Below are positions 42,727 to 53,867 of a stretch of DNA of 64,000 nucleotides, one piece after another (positions within the stretch are counted from its first letter, which is position 1; each line of letters starts with the position of its first letter). The notes below the pieces were generated by a model, which saw only the letters and a list, made by a program, of their open reading frames with translations, made no database searches and was not told the origin of the DNA. The stretch is from the NCBI RefSeq assembly GCF_001748385.1, contig NZ_BCLI01000001.1, positions 661,177-725,176 on the forward strand, given 5' to 3'. The translations under genes were made by a program, and so were the position numbers. The DNA comes from Vulcanisaeta thermophila (lineage in GTDB: Archaea > Thermoproteota > Thermoprotei > Thermoproteales > Thermocladiaceae).

Positions 42727-43674
42727 GTGAATTATAGGGAGCTTGGTGGGACTGGGATTAGGGTTTCGGAGGTTGGGTTTGGTGCATGGACCATTGGTAG
42801 TGGTATGTATGGTAATGTAAGTGTTGAGGAGGGAATTAAGATGATTAGGAGGGCTTTGGATCTTGGCATTAATGTTTTTGATACAGCTGACGTGTATGGT
42901 AATGGGGAGAGCGAGAGGTTGCTGGGTAGGGTTTTGAGGGGTTACGATGTCTACATATTCACGAAGGTGGGTTATGACATATACTCTGGGACCCATGGTC
43001 AGAACTTCAGGCCCGATTACATTGAGTATGCCGTTAGGAAATCCCTGGAGAGGCTTGGGCTTAGGAGGTTAACTTTACTACAGCTTCATAATCCACCCCT
43101 GAGGGTTATTAGGGATAAGGAGGTTAGGAGCGTCATGAGGAGGTTGGTTGAGGAGGGGCTTGTGGAGCATGTGGGGGTTGCCCTGGGGCCCGAGACTAAC
43201 GTGCTTAATGAGGGCTTGGCGGCCCTTGAGGAGGGGTATGAAACAATAATGTTCGTATTCAACGCCCTGGAGCAGGAGCCAGGTAGGACATTAATAAGCG
43301 AGGGGTTGAGGTTCAATGCTGGGCTCATGACAAGGGTCCCCCACGCATCCACAGCACTCAATGAGAGGTTCATGGTGGAATTCCCAAAAACAGACCATAG
43401 GAGCTTGAGGAGTAAGGAGTGGTTAATGAGGACCAGGGAGTTCGTTGAGAAGAGGTTAAGGCCAATTGCCAGGGGCCTTGGCTTGACCCTGGATGCCTTC
43501 GCCATTAAGTACGTGCTGTCATACCCCATATCCACCGTGTTCATAACAGCCACAGACACCAATGAGCTGGAGACCTACGTGAGGGCTGCGGATGGGAACT
43601 ACCTGGATCAGGAAACTCTGAGGAAGCTGGAGGAACTGTATGGGGAGTTCCAGTCACTGGTTTCGGAACCCTGA
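42727..43674 (+). CDS. Aldo/keto reductase
   Basis: 315 residues from GTG 42727; GATTTATCC about 30 bp upstream is the likely promoter, and a TTG at 42715 is the alternative. Catalytic tetrad motifs: VFDTADVYGNGESE (Asp, Tyr), IFTKVGYD (Lys), LQLHNPP (His). NADPH-dependent reduction of aldehydes or ketones, substrate unknown. Stands alone. Confidence 0.85.
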   Translation: MNYRELGGTGIRVSEVGFGAWTIGSGMYGNVSVEEGIKMIRRALDLGINVFDTADVYGNGESERLLGRVLRGYDVYIFTKVGYDIYSGTHGQNFRPDYIEYAVRKSLERLGLRRLTLLQLHNPPLRVIRDKEVRSVMRRLVEEGLVEHVGVALGPETNVLNEGLAALEEGYETIMFVFNALEQEPGRTLISEGLRFNAGLMTRVPHASTALNERFMVEFPKTDHRSLRSKEWLMRTREFVEKRLRPIARGLGLTLDAFAIKYVLSYPISTVFITATDTNELETYVRAADGNYLDQETLRKLEELYGEFQSLVSEP

Positions 43675-43870
43675 TTCCTCATCACCAGTATCAGTTATGG
43701 CGGTCCACCACACAGGTTAATTAATCTAGTAGTGAATTATTAAACCTTTGACAGGGGGTCCATGACCAAGGGGCGGGTTCAACCCCGGGTGGGTGAGGAT
43801 CATGGTTTTAGGCGTGAAATCAGGTTCCCATCAACGCTTCACTTTAAAAGGGGGCTGGTATTAACAATTT

Positions 43871-46047
<2,177 letters not shown>

Positions 46048-46051
<4 letters not shown>

Positions 46052-46239
46052 TCATTAAACCGCTGTATGGTGATTACGGGCCTAGCATCCGCACCAATAA
46101 TCCTAACCACAAACCGAACATTGCCCAGGGGGCCGAGTAGGAAATTGCAGTTTCTAAATGGGCATACGGATTGTTTATGGACGCTAATGGCCTTATTACC
46201 TGGCATGTATTTTGCATTAACCAGCATTATGCCATCCAT
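46048..46239 (-). CDS. Small Cys-containing protein, unknown
   Basis: 63 residues from ATG 46239 (a longer frame reaches 46299). Compact sequence with alternating strands (AKYMPGNKAISV; CPFRNC; LGNVRFVVRIIGADARPVI). Could be a small nucleic-acid-binding or zinc protein. It overlaps the thpR stop by 4 bp. Real-gene status uncertain. Confidence 0.4.
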
Positions 46240-46286
46240 AGTATGCGAACGTACTGGCCAGGGTAAAACTCGGCGAGATACTATAC

Positions 46287-46394
46287 ATGGGTAATTCAAA
46301 GGAGGTAAAGATAAAGGTCAGCGTAGTAATGAAGTTAAGAGATGAATTGATGCGCGTAGTCCACACCAATCACCCCAACTCACCGAGCCCCTAA
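46287..46394 (+). pseudogene. TnpB N-terminal remnant
   Basis: 35 residues from ATG 46287 (KEVKIKVSVVMKLRDELMR, then VVHTNHPNSPSP) resemble the opening of archaeal TnpB proteins. The frame stops 1 bp before the first long hairpin. The rest of the protein continues in other frames from about 46520. Confidence 0.35.
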
Positions 46395-46395
46395 A

Positions 46396-46485
46396 AACCA
46401 CCAACCACACCCGTATCGGGGTGTGGTTGGTGGTTACTGTGATGGCTCTCCAAAGCCAATGCCGCTGGCGTTGGCTTTGGAGAGC
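46396..46485. repeat. Two tandem long perfect hairpins
   Basis: Hairpin 1 pairs 46396-46412 with 46419-46435 (17 bp, no mismatch, 6-nt loop). Hairpin 2 pairs 46445-46463 with 46467-46485 (19 bp, one G-T pair, 3-nt loop). They lie 9 bp apart. Such length and perfection exceed chance. They resemble MITE-like inserts or structured RNA rather than a terminator, having no T-run after them. Confidence 0.8.
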
Positions 46486-46519
46486 TTGACTCACGTGATG
46501 AGGGACTTCTAGATGAGGG

Positions 46520-47338
46520 GTGATTGAGTGCCGAGACCTGATACCCAGCGTCTCGGCGCGGGCGGGGACGGCCCGCCCCACCAATTGTGGGGTTGAGAGG
46601 GGCGGTATGCCGTCCCCGCGTGTGGGAGGGAGGTCCGTGGGCTGTGAGGGGGTTGGGGTGGTTGGTGTGGATCTGGGTCTTACTAGGTCCGTGTTTTCCG
46701 TGGTTGGTGATGGAGCCTCTGATTTGTTTAGTATTGTGGTGGGTGGTTTGGAGGCTAGGGGTGTTCCTGTGAGGCTTATTCGCGCTAATGGTTACTTCGT
46801 ATTTGATGTTACATACCCAAGTGTTGATTATTACAGGGGGTCTGAGGTTGTGTTTAATTTGTTTGAGAGAGTTGTTTCGGTTATACGTAATGCGTTTGAA
46901 ATGGCTAGTAGGTGGTATGGTGTGGTTACTGCGTTATCCCTAGAGAATTTATTAAGTGATAAGGGGCTTGCGAGGGGTATTGCCAAGACCTGGAGGTTAT
47001 TATTAATGGCCTTATATAACAATAAGGGGGCTGTGGAGGAGGTTGCCTCGTACTTGGGCGATGCTAGGGCTTCGATTTGGTGCTATGACCAGTGGCTTAC
47101 GTACAATGGGCACGTACTTAACCTCCCAGGCTCTAACTCATACGTGGTTCTCGTAAGCCCTGAGTACAGCAGTAGTTTATGCCCATCCTGCACCAGGTAC
47201 CTGGGCCCCGTTAGAAGGGGTGTGGAGGTTGTGCGCCCAAGGTGTGGGTTTAGGGGTGATGCCGATGTTGTTGGCTCTTTGAATATAGCGGCCAGGGGTT
47301 GTTGTGTTTTGAGGAGGTACCTGGGTGGTAAATCATGA
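46520..47338 (+). pseudogene. N-terminally truncated IS605-type TnpB RuvC nuclease
   Basis: 272 residues retain the RuvC nuclease part of TnpB: Asp51 (VVGVDLGLT), Glu142 (ALSLENLL) and Asp249 (RGDADVVGSLNIA). The zinc ribbon has CPSC (221/224), but the second pair reads RPRCGF, with Arg239 replacing Cys. The N-terminal recognition and wedge domains are missing apart from the 35-residue scrap upstream. TnpB is normally an RNA-guided DNA endonuclease; this copy is probably dead. A GTG at 46520 follows a stop at 46514-46516. Confidence 0.7.
46530..46619 (+). other. Additional stem-loops at the 5' end of the tnpB frame
   Basis: Stem 46530-46537/46550-46557 (8 bp) is followed by 46562-46572/46609-46619 (11 bp perfect), enclosing 46573-46579/46599-46605 (7 bp). 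They are inside the open frame of the TnpB remnant, so may reflect its GC-rich coding sequence or a structured RNA. Confidence 0.5.
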
Positions 47339-47434
47339 CCGAGCTAAAAATCCCTAGAGGTGCCCTGGGCCCCTCATTCAATGTGTTCAGGACCCTGTCT
47401 TGTCCGCCGGGGTTATTGAGTACCCCCAAAATAC

Positions 47435-48100
47435 TCAGTGTCCCAGGTACTTGCTTAGGGCATTATTTATTGCGTCGCTGACAGCGTTTATTATGGCTTT
47501 GCCTATTGCTGTGGCGGGTCCCGCATATTTATTATCATCACCACTGGGTGCTATTACGGCTATTGCGTCTGATACGGTACCATGGATTCCCAACCTACTG
47601 CCTAGAGTTACTGCCTTGACCTCGCTGGTTATTCTTAATGCGTCGACTAGGGCTGTTTGTGTGAGTGGTTTGTTTATTATTACGGCTATGTTTATTGTCG
47701 ATGGTGCGTAGGTACTTCGTTGGTTCCTTGGGGTTTCGTTTATGTTGTATGTGTTTGTGAGGCCCATGGTTATTGAAACAGCCACTGAGTTGTCTGGGAG
47801 TGTGTAGAGTGTGTGGTTTCTGGGTAGTTCCGTTGCTGTGAGGAAGGTTATTGCGTGGTTGTGGTCAATGCCCAACTCATTGCATGCCCTCTCAACCTCA
47901 TTGATTGGGTCTTGGTTGAAGTCCGTGGGGACTTGGTGGTGGATCACGTGCCTGATGCCGTTTCTTAATCCGCCATCTACCGTACTACTCAGGGCTGTGT
48001 ACTCCCCGTCTAATTCAATGATTACATTATTGCCCGTGAACCTTGCCCTCACAGTGCGGTGGTTCCTGGCATTGTTAATTAAAGGTTTCTTTTCAATCAC
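47435..48100 (-). CDS. cbiZ: Adenosylcobinamide amidohydrolase (CbiZ family)
   Basis: 221 residues. CbiZ pattern: LSSTVDGGLRNGIRHV, a FLTATELP segment, TINIAVIINKPLTQTALVDALRI, SEVKAVTL, and the C-terminal GTVSDAIAVIAPSG...YAGPATAIGKAIINAV. Removes the aminopropanol side chain of adenosylcobinamide so that archaea can salvage corrinoids. GTG start overlaps the preceding gene by 8 bp. Confidence 0.85.
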   Translation of the reverse strand: MIEKKPLINNARNHRTVRARFTGNNVIIELDGEYTALSSTVDGGLRNGIRHVIHHQVPTDFNQDPINEVERACNELGIDHNHAITFLTATELPRNHTLYTLPDNSVAVSITMGLTNTYNINETPRNQRSTYAPSTINIAVIINKPLTQTALVDALRITSEVKAVTLGSRLGIHGTVSDAIAVIAPSGDDNKYAGPATAIGKAIINAVSDAINNALSKYLGH

Positions 48101-48455
48101 CGCCTATGCTCTCCTCGCGTCCATGCCTCACAATCCTTATCCTCGTCTTTAGGGGTATGTGCATTCCCAATCTCTCGAGTATTTGATATAGTTCGTGATC
48201 CTGTAATTCACCCAATTGCCCATTCATGTGCAACTGAACTAGTTGCTTGAATACCTCTACCGCGGTGTCTCCGTATAGTTCTAGGGCATTATTTATTATC
48301 TCATTGGCTCTTTCACCCTTGGTTATCTGCCTAATCATTGCTATTACATCGTTCCTCGTTAATTCCCTCCTCCTCTCAACACTCTTCCCCGCGGCTTTGC
48401 TCATTATTTCCATCATCATCCTCCTAAGGATTCTCTCCCTCTCCTCATCGGACAC
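48093..48455 (-). CDS. Small helical DNA-binding-like protein (PDCD5-like)
   Basis: 120 residues, helical. The C-terminal part (VFKQLVQLHMNGQLGELQDHELYQILERL, read in pieces, ending in a basic RIRIVRHGREE tail) resembles the archaeal PDCD5/TFAR19 DNA-binding family; the N-terminus (ERERILRRMMMEIM) also fits its leading helix. The middle is divergent, so the assignment is tentative. Coupled to cbiZ. Confidence 0.5.
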   Translation of the reverse strand: MSDEERERILRRMMMEIMSKAAGKSVERRRELTRNDVIAMIRQITKGERANEIINNALELYGDTAVEVFKQLVQLHMNGQLGELQDHELYQILERLGMHIPLKTRIRIVRHGREESIGGD

Positions 48456-48538
48456 GGCTAATTGATTGGTTATTGGGGCTTATAAACCTTGATCTTCACG
48501 TGGGAATGGCTTATTAATGAGTGTGTGGTGGTAATAAT

Positions 48539-49288
48539 GTGGATTTCCTAGTGAGTGTGAGGCCTGGGCGTGGTGTTGTGAGGGTGGGCGTGCCCGTGGA
48601 GTTGGATATTAGGGATTACCTGAGGGTGCATGGTGATGAGTTCTTACCGTTGCTTGCCATAGAGCTTGAGGATCTTGGTCTTGATGTGAGGCAGGTTAGG
48701 GTGGGCACCTTGGGTGGGCGTGGTGCTGTGGAGAGGTACCTTAGGCTCCTGGATTATTTGAATACGGAGGTCATGGTGGCCAGTATGGGGGTTAGTGATA
48801 ATGAGGGGGTTGTTGATGTGTTGGATGAGGCATCCATGTACGGTGTCAGGGTTATTTGGGAGTTTGGTAGGAAGTCCCTTAATAATGTGGATAGGGTTTT
48901 CGAGATATCCAGGGAGGTGGAGCCCCATAGGCTTAACATAGCGCTTCATGTGGCTAGGGAGAGGAGCCTTAGGGATTTCCTTAGGAACTTCATACTCATG
49001 AGTGGTTATGTAAAGGTTATTTATTACAGTAATAAGCGTGGTGGTAACTTCGGACTCCCGGTCTTTGATGGCATTATTGATTACCTAAAACTCACCAAGA
49101 TACTGCAAATGCTTAAGTACGACGAATCCCTAGTACTAAGCTACTCCCCTGAGTATGCCCAGAGGTATAATGAGGATCTTGAGGCCCTTAGTACATTTAT
49201 AAACTCCCCCGGCGATGTCGATAAGAGGTTGAGTAAGGCATTGGAGAATTTAATGAATAAGATAATGAGCGAACAATCACTCACTTAG
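48539..49288 (+). CDS. TIM-barrel sugar-isomerase/AP-endonuclease-2-like protein
   Basis: 249 residues from GTG 48539; CTTATTAATG about 27 bp upstream supports it over GTG 48521. Pattern of beta-alpha units (LLAIELEDLGLDVRQVRV; TEVMVASMGVSD; GVRVIWEFG; RLNIALHVA; VKVIYYSN) suggests a xylose-isomerase-like or RNase-P-p30-like barrel. No full metal-binding set recognised. Function unknown. Confidence 0.5.
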   Translation: MDFLVSVRPGRGVVRVGVPVELDIRDYLRVHGDEFLPLLAIELEDLGLDVRQVRVGTLGGRGAVERYLRLLDYLNTEVMVASMGVSDNEGVVDVLDEASMYGVRVIWEFGRKSLNNVDRVFEISREVEPHRLNIALHVARERSLRDFLRNFILMSGYVKVIYYSNKRGGNFGLPVFDGIIDYLKLTKILQMLKYDESLVLSYSPEYAQRYNEDLEALSTFINSPGDVDKRLSKALENLMNKIMSEQSLT

Positions 49289-49654
49289 CACCTTAACCAA
49301 CCTACCCCTAATCCTATCAATCTCCAGCATTATAAGTCCCAGGTTTGGTTCCTGCTTGGTTATGGCGGTTAGTACAAGGTCCTTGCTTAGGGGTACCATG
49401 AGTAATGAGTTTTTGCTGTACTGCATTATTGTGATTATGGGTTCCCCAATGGTTAACTCCGCGCCCAACCTCTCCACCGTGTTCTTGGCTATGGCTATCA
49501 TGGCACCCACAAGCTTAATATTGAACTCACCAGTCATCCTTGACGCAATGGGTAGACCGTCACGCCTAACAATTACGGAGCCAATAACATCTGGGTATAC
49601 CCTGGCCATGAACTCATCCAGTATGTTTAGTATTTCCTTCTCAACACTCGACAT
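49277..49654 (-). CDS. Roadblock/LC7 domain protein
   Basis: 125 residues, single roadblock/LC7 (MglB-like) domain: IGSVIVRRDGLPIASRM, helix LVGAMIAIAKNTVERLG, and SLLMVPLSKDLVLTAITK. These proteins regulate small GTPases and cell polarity. No GTPase gene is adjacent. Overlaps the preceding convergent gene by 12 bp. Confidence 0.8.
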   Translation of the reverse strand: MSSVEKEILNILDEFMARVYPDVIGSVIVRRDGLPIASRMTGEFNIKLVGAMIAIAKNTVERLGAELTIGEPIITIMQYSKNSLLMVPLSKDLVLTAITKQEPNLGLIMLEIDRIRGRLVKVLSE

Positions 49655-49792
49655 TGGGATTCTAATGACTTTCTGTTTTAAAAATCTTTCTATTCCAATA
49701 AACCAATTAAAACATTAATAAATGAACGATAACGCACTTGGGGGAGAAAACCTGAGGAAAGGCTTTAAATTAAGGGAATACCTTAGCACTGC

Positions 49793-50374
49793 GTGGTTAT
49801 TAAGATTAGGGAGCCCAGGGGGACCCTTGCCGAGGACATTGCACTACATGTGAGAGCGTTAATCACGGGCTTTAAGGAGGCCATTGAACCCAATAGAATG
49901 ACCATTCAATACCCATACGAGACCAGGTGGATCCCCGAGAGGTTCAGGGGGTGGATATTCCTAGACATTAAGAGGTGCATTTCATGCTTCCAGTGTGCAT
50001 GGGCCTGCCCAGTCAATGCCATTCAAATGTACAGGGCACCCAATGGTAAGTGGTACCCTGGGATTAGGTATACGCAGTGCATACTATGCCACTTCTGCGT
50101 TGATGCATGCCCCGTGAATGCCTTACAACCAACGCCAATACATGACATAGCGTACGTAGACTTCGATGAGGTTAAGTTCAGGCCTGAGGACATGTCCAAA
50201 ACCCCTGAGTATGTTTATGATGAGGTTAGGAGGGTGATTAAGTATGACATAAGGAATGGTAAGTTAATAAAGGTGGCGCTGCCCAAGGAGGAATTAACGA
50301 GGAGGTTAAGGGAACTTGATGAGTTGATTGAAAAGGGTGAGGCACCCGCTGGAGGGGGTTCCGAGGGAGGTTAG
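49793..50374 (+). CDS. nuoI: NuoI-like 2[4Fe-4S] ferredoxin subunit
   Basis: 193 residues. Two clusters, CISCFQCAWACP and CILCHFCVDACP, in the arrangement of the complex I subunit NuoI, with the family's AIQMYRAPNGKWYPGIRYTQ stretch between. GTG start with CTTTAAATTAAG about 27 bp upstream. No other complex I genes are in the window, so it is either a detached subunit gene or a stand-alone electron carrier. Confidence 0.82.
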   Translation: MVIKIREPRGTLAEDIALHVRALITGFKEAIEPNRMTIQYPYETRWIPERFRGWIFLDIKRCISCFQCAWACPVNAIQMYRAPNGKWYPGIRYTQCILCHFCVDACPVNALQPTPIHDIAYVDFDEVKFRPEDMSKTPEYVYDEVRRVIKYDIRNGKLIKVALPKEELTRRLRELDELIEKGEAPAGGGSEGG

Positions 50375-50377
50375 GGG

Positions 50378-51013
50378 GTGTTGGTTATTATAAGGGCTAA
50401 GGTTAGGATTAGGATACCGAGGATAACGGGCATCGTGGGCAGTAACATTAGGTTACTTGGTGAGGAAAACTTCAACTACGGCGTATCACCCGACAGGGCG
50501 AAGCTGCTTAAGTTAGTAGCATTCGGCATATCAAGCCCCACGACATTATCGAGGAGGGCCAACATACCCAGGTCCAGGGTTTTTAGGTACCTAAATGCCT
50601 TGGTGTCCAGGGGCTGGTTGATCAACAATGGTGGTTATTACCACCTGGCTGCTAGCATATTCCTGGTGTACAGGGTGGAGAGGATTAATGATATAGTGGC
50701 GCTTGAGGTCCTGAATGATAAGGGCGCCATAGTTGACCAAAAGGCTGGGCTTGTGATAATAAACGGTAGAGAGCCAGCCCTTGCATGCCCAAGGTGTCCC
50801 CTGCTCCAGGAGTGCACTAATAACGTGAAGAGTATCAGTAGGTCGATCGGTGTTAAGATAAAGTCCGCAACCCCAGCCGATGCGTACCTGGAATTAATAA
50901 GTGACATAATAAACGAGGGATTGCTCAAGATCCTCGGCAATAACTACATAGAGTTGCCACTTGATGGTAAACCACCCGTTATAGTACTAAGGCATGGTGT
51001 GGGTGGTAACTAA
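50378..51013 (+). CDS. Winged-helix protein with Cys cluster
   Basis: 211 residues. Residues 45-95 form a winged helix (AKLLKLVAFGISSPTTLSRR; PRSRVFRYLNALVSRGWL). A Cys cluster follows at CPRCPLLQEC, possibly binding zinc or an iron-sulfur cluster, then a helical region. Only 3 bp after the NuoI-like gene, so it may be a redox-sensing regulator of that operon. Inference. Confidence 0.6.
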   Translation: MLVIIRAKVRIRIPRITGIVGSNIRLLGEENFNYGVSPDRAKLLKLVAFGISSPTTLSRRANIPRSRVFRYLNALVSRGWLINNGGYYHLAASIFLVYRVERINDIVALEVLNDKGAIVDQKAGLVIINGREPALACPRCPLLQECTNNVKSISRSIGVKIKSATPADAYLELISDIINEGLLKILGNNYIELPLDGKPPVIVLRHGVGGN

Positions 51014-51054
51014 TTCCTTTTAATAAAATGTAACTTAGTACGTAAATTGACCCA

Positions 51055-51942
51055 TCACTTCATGAATTGCTTAATCAGCTTAACCACCTCAGTGGGTGTC
51101 CTGGCCACGGGCACGTTAACCTCCTGGAAAGCCTTGACCTTACTCTCGTAGGAGCCCATGCCCATGGAGACTATGGCGCCCGCGTGCCCCATCCTTTTGC
51201 CGGGTGGTGCTGTCCTACCCGATATGTAGGCTACTACGGGTTTTGTCACCTTACCTGAACCTATGTACTGGGCCAGCCTCTCCTCCATGGTCCCGCCAAT
51301 CTCCCCAATAACCACTATGTACCTCGTCTCTGGGTCCTCCTCGAACATCTTAACGACCTCAAGCATGTCCGTGCCTATTATTGGGTCACCACCGATACCC
51401 ACCACCGTTGATTGGCCAATACCCGCCTGGGTTAGGTGGTAGGATATTTCGTAGGTCAGGGTCCCACTCCTTGATACTATGCCCACGGGCCCCTGCTTAG
51501 TGTATATGTGGTTCGGTAGTATACCCACCTTGGATTTAAGTGGGCTAACCACGCCTGGGCAGTTGGGCCCGATTATCGTCACGCCCCTCCTCCTGGCGTA
51601 ATTCACAAACCTGAGGGCGTCATGTATTGGTATGTGCTCCGTTATTATCACTATCAACTTAATACCTGCGTCTATGGCCTCGAACACGGAGTCCGCGGCG
51701 AATTGAGCCGGTACGAAGATTATGGACGTGTTAATGTCTGGGTACTTCCTCAGGGCCTCCTCAACGGTATTGAACACGGGTACCCCATGGACAGTCTGCC
51801 CACCCTTACCAGGCGTGACGCCAGCCAGTATCTTGGTCCCGTACTGGAGCATGTACTGTGTGTGCCTTGAGCCCTCACGCCCCGTTATTCCCTGGACCAG
51901 GACCTTCGTGTTCTCGTTAACGAGTATCGCCATGCCCCTCAC
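51055..51942 (-). CDS. sucD: Succinate-CoA ligase alpha subunit
   Basis: 295 residues. CoA-binding domain ([19 protein letters not shown]), PNCPGVV, a [13 protein letters not shown] motif, and the phosphohistidine in [10 protein letters not shown] near residue 247. Catalyses succinyl-CoA to succinate with nucleotide triphosphate formation in the TCA cycle or the reverse in CO2 fixation. ATG/ATGA overlap with sucC. Confidence 0.95.
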   Translation of the reverse strand: MRGMAILVNENTKVLVQGITGREGSRHTQYMLQYGTKILAGVTPGKGGQTVHGVPVFNTVEEALRKYPDINTSIIFVPAQFAADSVFEAIDAGIKLIVIITEHIPIHDALRFVNYARRRGVTIIGPNCPGVVSPLKSKVGILPNHIYTKQGPVGIVSRSGTLTYEISYHLTQAGIGQSTVVGIGGDPIIGTDMLEVVKMFEEDPETRYIVVIGEIGGTMEERLAQYIGSGKVTKPVVAYISGRTAPPGKRMGHAGAIVSMGMGSYESKVKAFQEVNVPVARTPTEVVKLIKQFMK

Positions 51943-53063
51943 CCCCTGATGGACTTTGCCAATGCCTCCATCGCCTCCTCAGCGGTTTCATAGGTCTTAA
52001 TCCCAATCTCAGCCAGTATTTTCCTGCCCTCCTCCTCATTGGTCCCCTTGAGCCTTATGAATATGGGCTTATTGACCTTGGTCTCCTCAAGGGCCTCCTT
52101 AACGCCCCTCGCCACCTCATCACAGCGCGTTATCCCGCCGAATATGTTTATGAGTATTGCCTTGACCCTGTTATCGGTTAGGAGCATTTTCAACCCCTCC
52201 CTAACCGTATCCTTACTGGCGCCGCCACCCACGTCCAGGAAGTCCGCTGGTTCATGACCAAACTCCTTGACCAGGTCCATGGTTGCCATGGTTAGGCCGG
52301 CCCCGTTGGCCATTATGCCCACGTAGCCTGTTAACTCCACGTAGTGTATCCCGTACTTCCTGGCCTCCAACTCCTCGAGTGTGTAATCACTATCCTCAAT
52401 ACTTATGTCTGGATGCCTATACAGTGAGTTATCGTCTATCATGACCTTAACGTCAAGGGCCACCAGGTGGCCGTCGGTTGTTAGGGCCAGTGGGTTTATC
52501 TCCACAAGCTCAGCATCATACTCAGTGAATACCCTATACATGGCCTTCATTACGGTAACGAAGTCCTCCGCAGCCGTTCCCTCAAGCCCCAACCCAGCAG
52601 CTAGCTTCCTAATCATGAAGTCCCTGAGCCCCTCATAATCATCAATTTGGAGCCTTATGATCTTCTCTGGACTCCTCCTGGCCACCTCCTCAATATCCAC
52701 ACCACCCTCTGAGGATGCCAGTACCAGGTAGCCCCTGTTCTCCCTGTCCAGGGTTATTGATACATAAAGCTCCTTGGCAACGCTAACGCCCTCCTCAAAC
52801 AGGACCTTCCTTATTGGGTAGTCCTGGATCACCCTGCCCAGGAACTCCCTGGCCACGGACTCAGCCTCATTAATGTTATCAACCCTCTTAACAAGGCCCA
52901 TCTTAGCCCTACCCGCAAATGGTACCTGGGCCTTGGCAAACAATGGGAACTTAAACGTGCTCAGTACCCCCACGTCCTCGGGCTTGGTTATTATTGCGCC
53001 CCTTGGTATTTTAACGCCGTACCTACTCAGTAACTCCTTACCCCTGTACTCAAGGAGTCTCAC
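51939..53063 (-). CDS. sucC: Succinate-CoA ligase beta subunit
   Basis: 374 residues. ATP-grasp domain with [13 protein letters not shown] near the N-terminus, [12 protein letters not shown] with metal-binding residues, DVGGGAS and [14 protein letters not shown], the succinate-binding loop. GTG start. Operon lead for sucD. Confidence 0.95.
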   Translation of the reverse strand: MRLLEYRGKELLSRYGVKIPRGAIITKPEDVGVLSTFKFPLFAKAQVPFAGRAKMGLVKRVDNINEAESVAREFLGRVIQDYPIRKVLFEEGVSVAKELYVSITLDRENRGYLVLASSEGGVDIEEVARRSPEKIIRLQIDDYEGLRDFMIRKLAAGLGLEGTAAEDFVTVMKAMYRVFTEYDAELVEINPLALTTDGHLVALDVKVMIDDNSLYRHPDISIEDSDYTLEELEARKYGIHYVELTGYVGIMANGAGLTMATMDLVKEFGHEPADFLDVGGGASKDTVREGLKMLLTDNRVKAILINIFGGITRCDEVARGVKEALEETKVNKPIFIRLKGTNEEEGRKILAEIGIKTYETAEEAMEALAKSIRG

Positions 53064-53090
53064 GTGTTATTTTTGAAAAATGAACCCATT

Positions 53091-53336
53091 TTAATGTTTA
53101 CTACCCACATACCTCATGAAACGAATAAAGTCACTACCCACCTCACCCTCACTAGGCACGGGAATTATCAAAACAACACCACCCCTAAACCCCAGGGCAT
53201 CCCTCCTGGCGTCACTAATACTCCCGTAAATCCTAACCTCACCACTCCCCACATGAACCAGAACCACCTTCCCACCGTACCTCCTCACATCGAGGAACTG
53301 GGCCAAGTACTTCATTACCCTCTCCTCCAGACTCAT
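53091..53336 (-). CDS. Small unrecognised protein
   Basis: 81 residues, starting with an amphipathic helix (LEERVMKYLAQFL), then strands KVVLVHVGSGEVRIYG and GGVVLIIPVPSEG. Upstream of sucC on the same strand (27-bp gap). Family unknown. Confidence 0.5.
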   Translation of the reverse strand: MSLEERVMKYLAQFLDVRRYGGKVVLVHVGSGEVRIYGSISDARRDALGFRGGVVLIIPVPSEGEVGSDFIRFMRYVGSKH

Positions 53337-53390
53337 CGGGAGTTATTGAATGCCCATCTTTATTAACGCATTCCTTATTAGGGGGCGTGG

Positions 53391-53867
53391 GTGAGTAATC
53401 ACGTGTCCTCACTAAACGAGTTACTGAGGGATTTAAGGGTCACTGAGGTGGTCACGGCACTACTAAACGCCTACAGGCTTGGGAATAAGGAGTACTTAAA
53501 ATCAGCCCTCGATGCAATACATGAGGAGACCACATTCGTGGTTTCGGAAAATGAGGAATTAAGTGGTGAAGCCATGAGGAGGGTCTCAATACTACACTCC
53601 CTATACAGCATGTGCCTCGGCATGATATGGAAGATGGAGGGTGTGGGGGAAGCCGCCGATTATGAGGGGTTAATAACCAACGCCCTTAGGGACAACGACC
53701 TAACCTCACTAACCCTGGCACTAACAAACCTAACAATGAGGGCCCTCGATGGGGACAGCACGTGGATTCAGAGGGTGAGGGGCTTGGTTGAGGGGTGGGG
53801 TGAGGGGCTTGTGAAGAGTGTGATTATGGAGTTCCTCAACATGGTGGTTATCATCAACCCCTCCTAA
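53391..53867 (+). CDS. Unrecognised helical protein
   Basis: 158 residues, all-helical, from GTG 53391. Leucine-rich amphipathic helices (SSLNELLRDLRVTEVVTALL; SLTLALTNLTMRALDG). It overlaps the 3' end of the convergent membrane regulator by 14 bp. No family recognised. Confidence 0.5.
   Translation: MSNHVSSLNELLRDLRVTEVVTALLNAYRLGNKEYLKSALDAIHEETTFVVSENEELSGEAMRRVSILHSLYSMCLGMIWKMEGVGEAADYEGLITNALRDNDLTSLTLALTNLTMRALDGDSTWIQRVRGLVEGWGEGLVKSVIMEFLNMVVIINPS

Noticed and set aside
43740-43800. tRNA T-arm-like sequence (GGGTTCAACCCC)
   Set aside because: No D-arm, anticodon stem or acceptor pairing could be found around it.
46495-46541. Possible C/D box RNA (GTGATGA ... CTGA) before tnpB
   Set aside because: No proper D' box and irregular spacing; the surrounding hairpins explain the region better.
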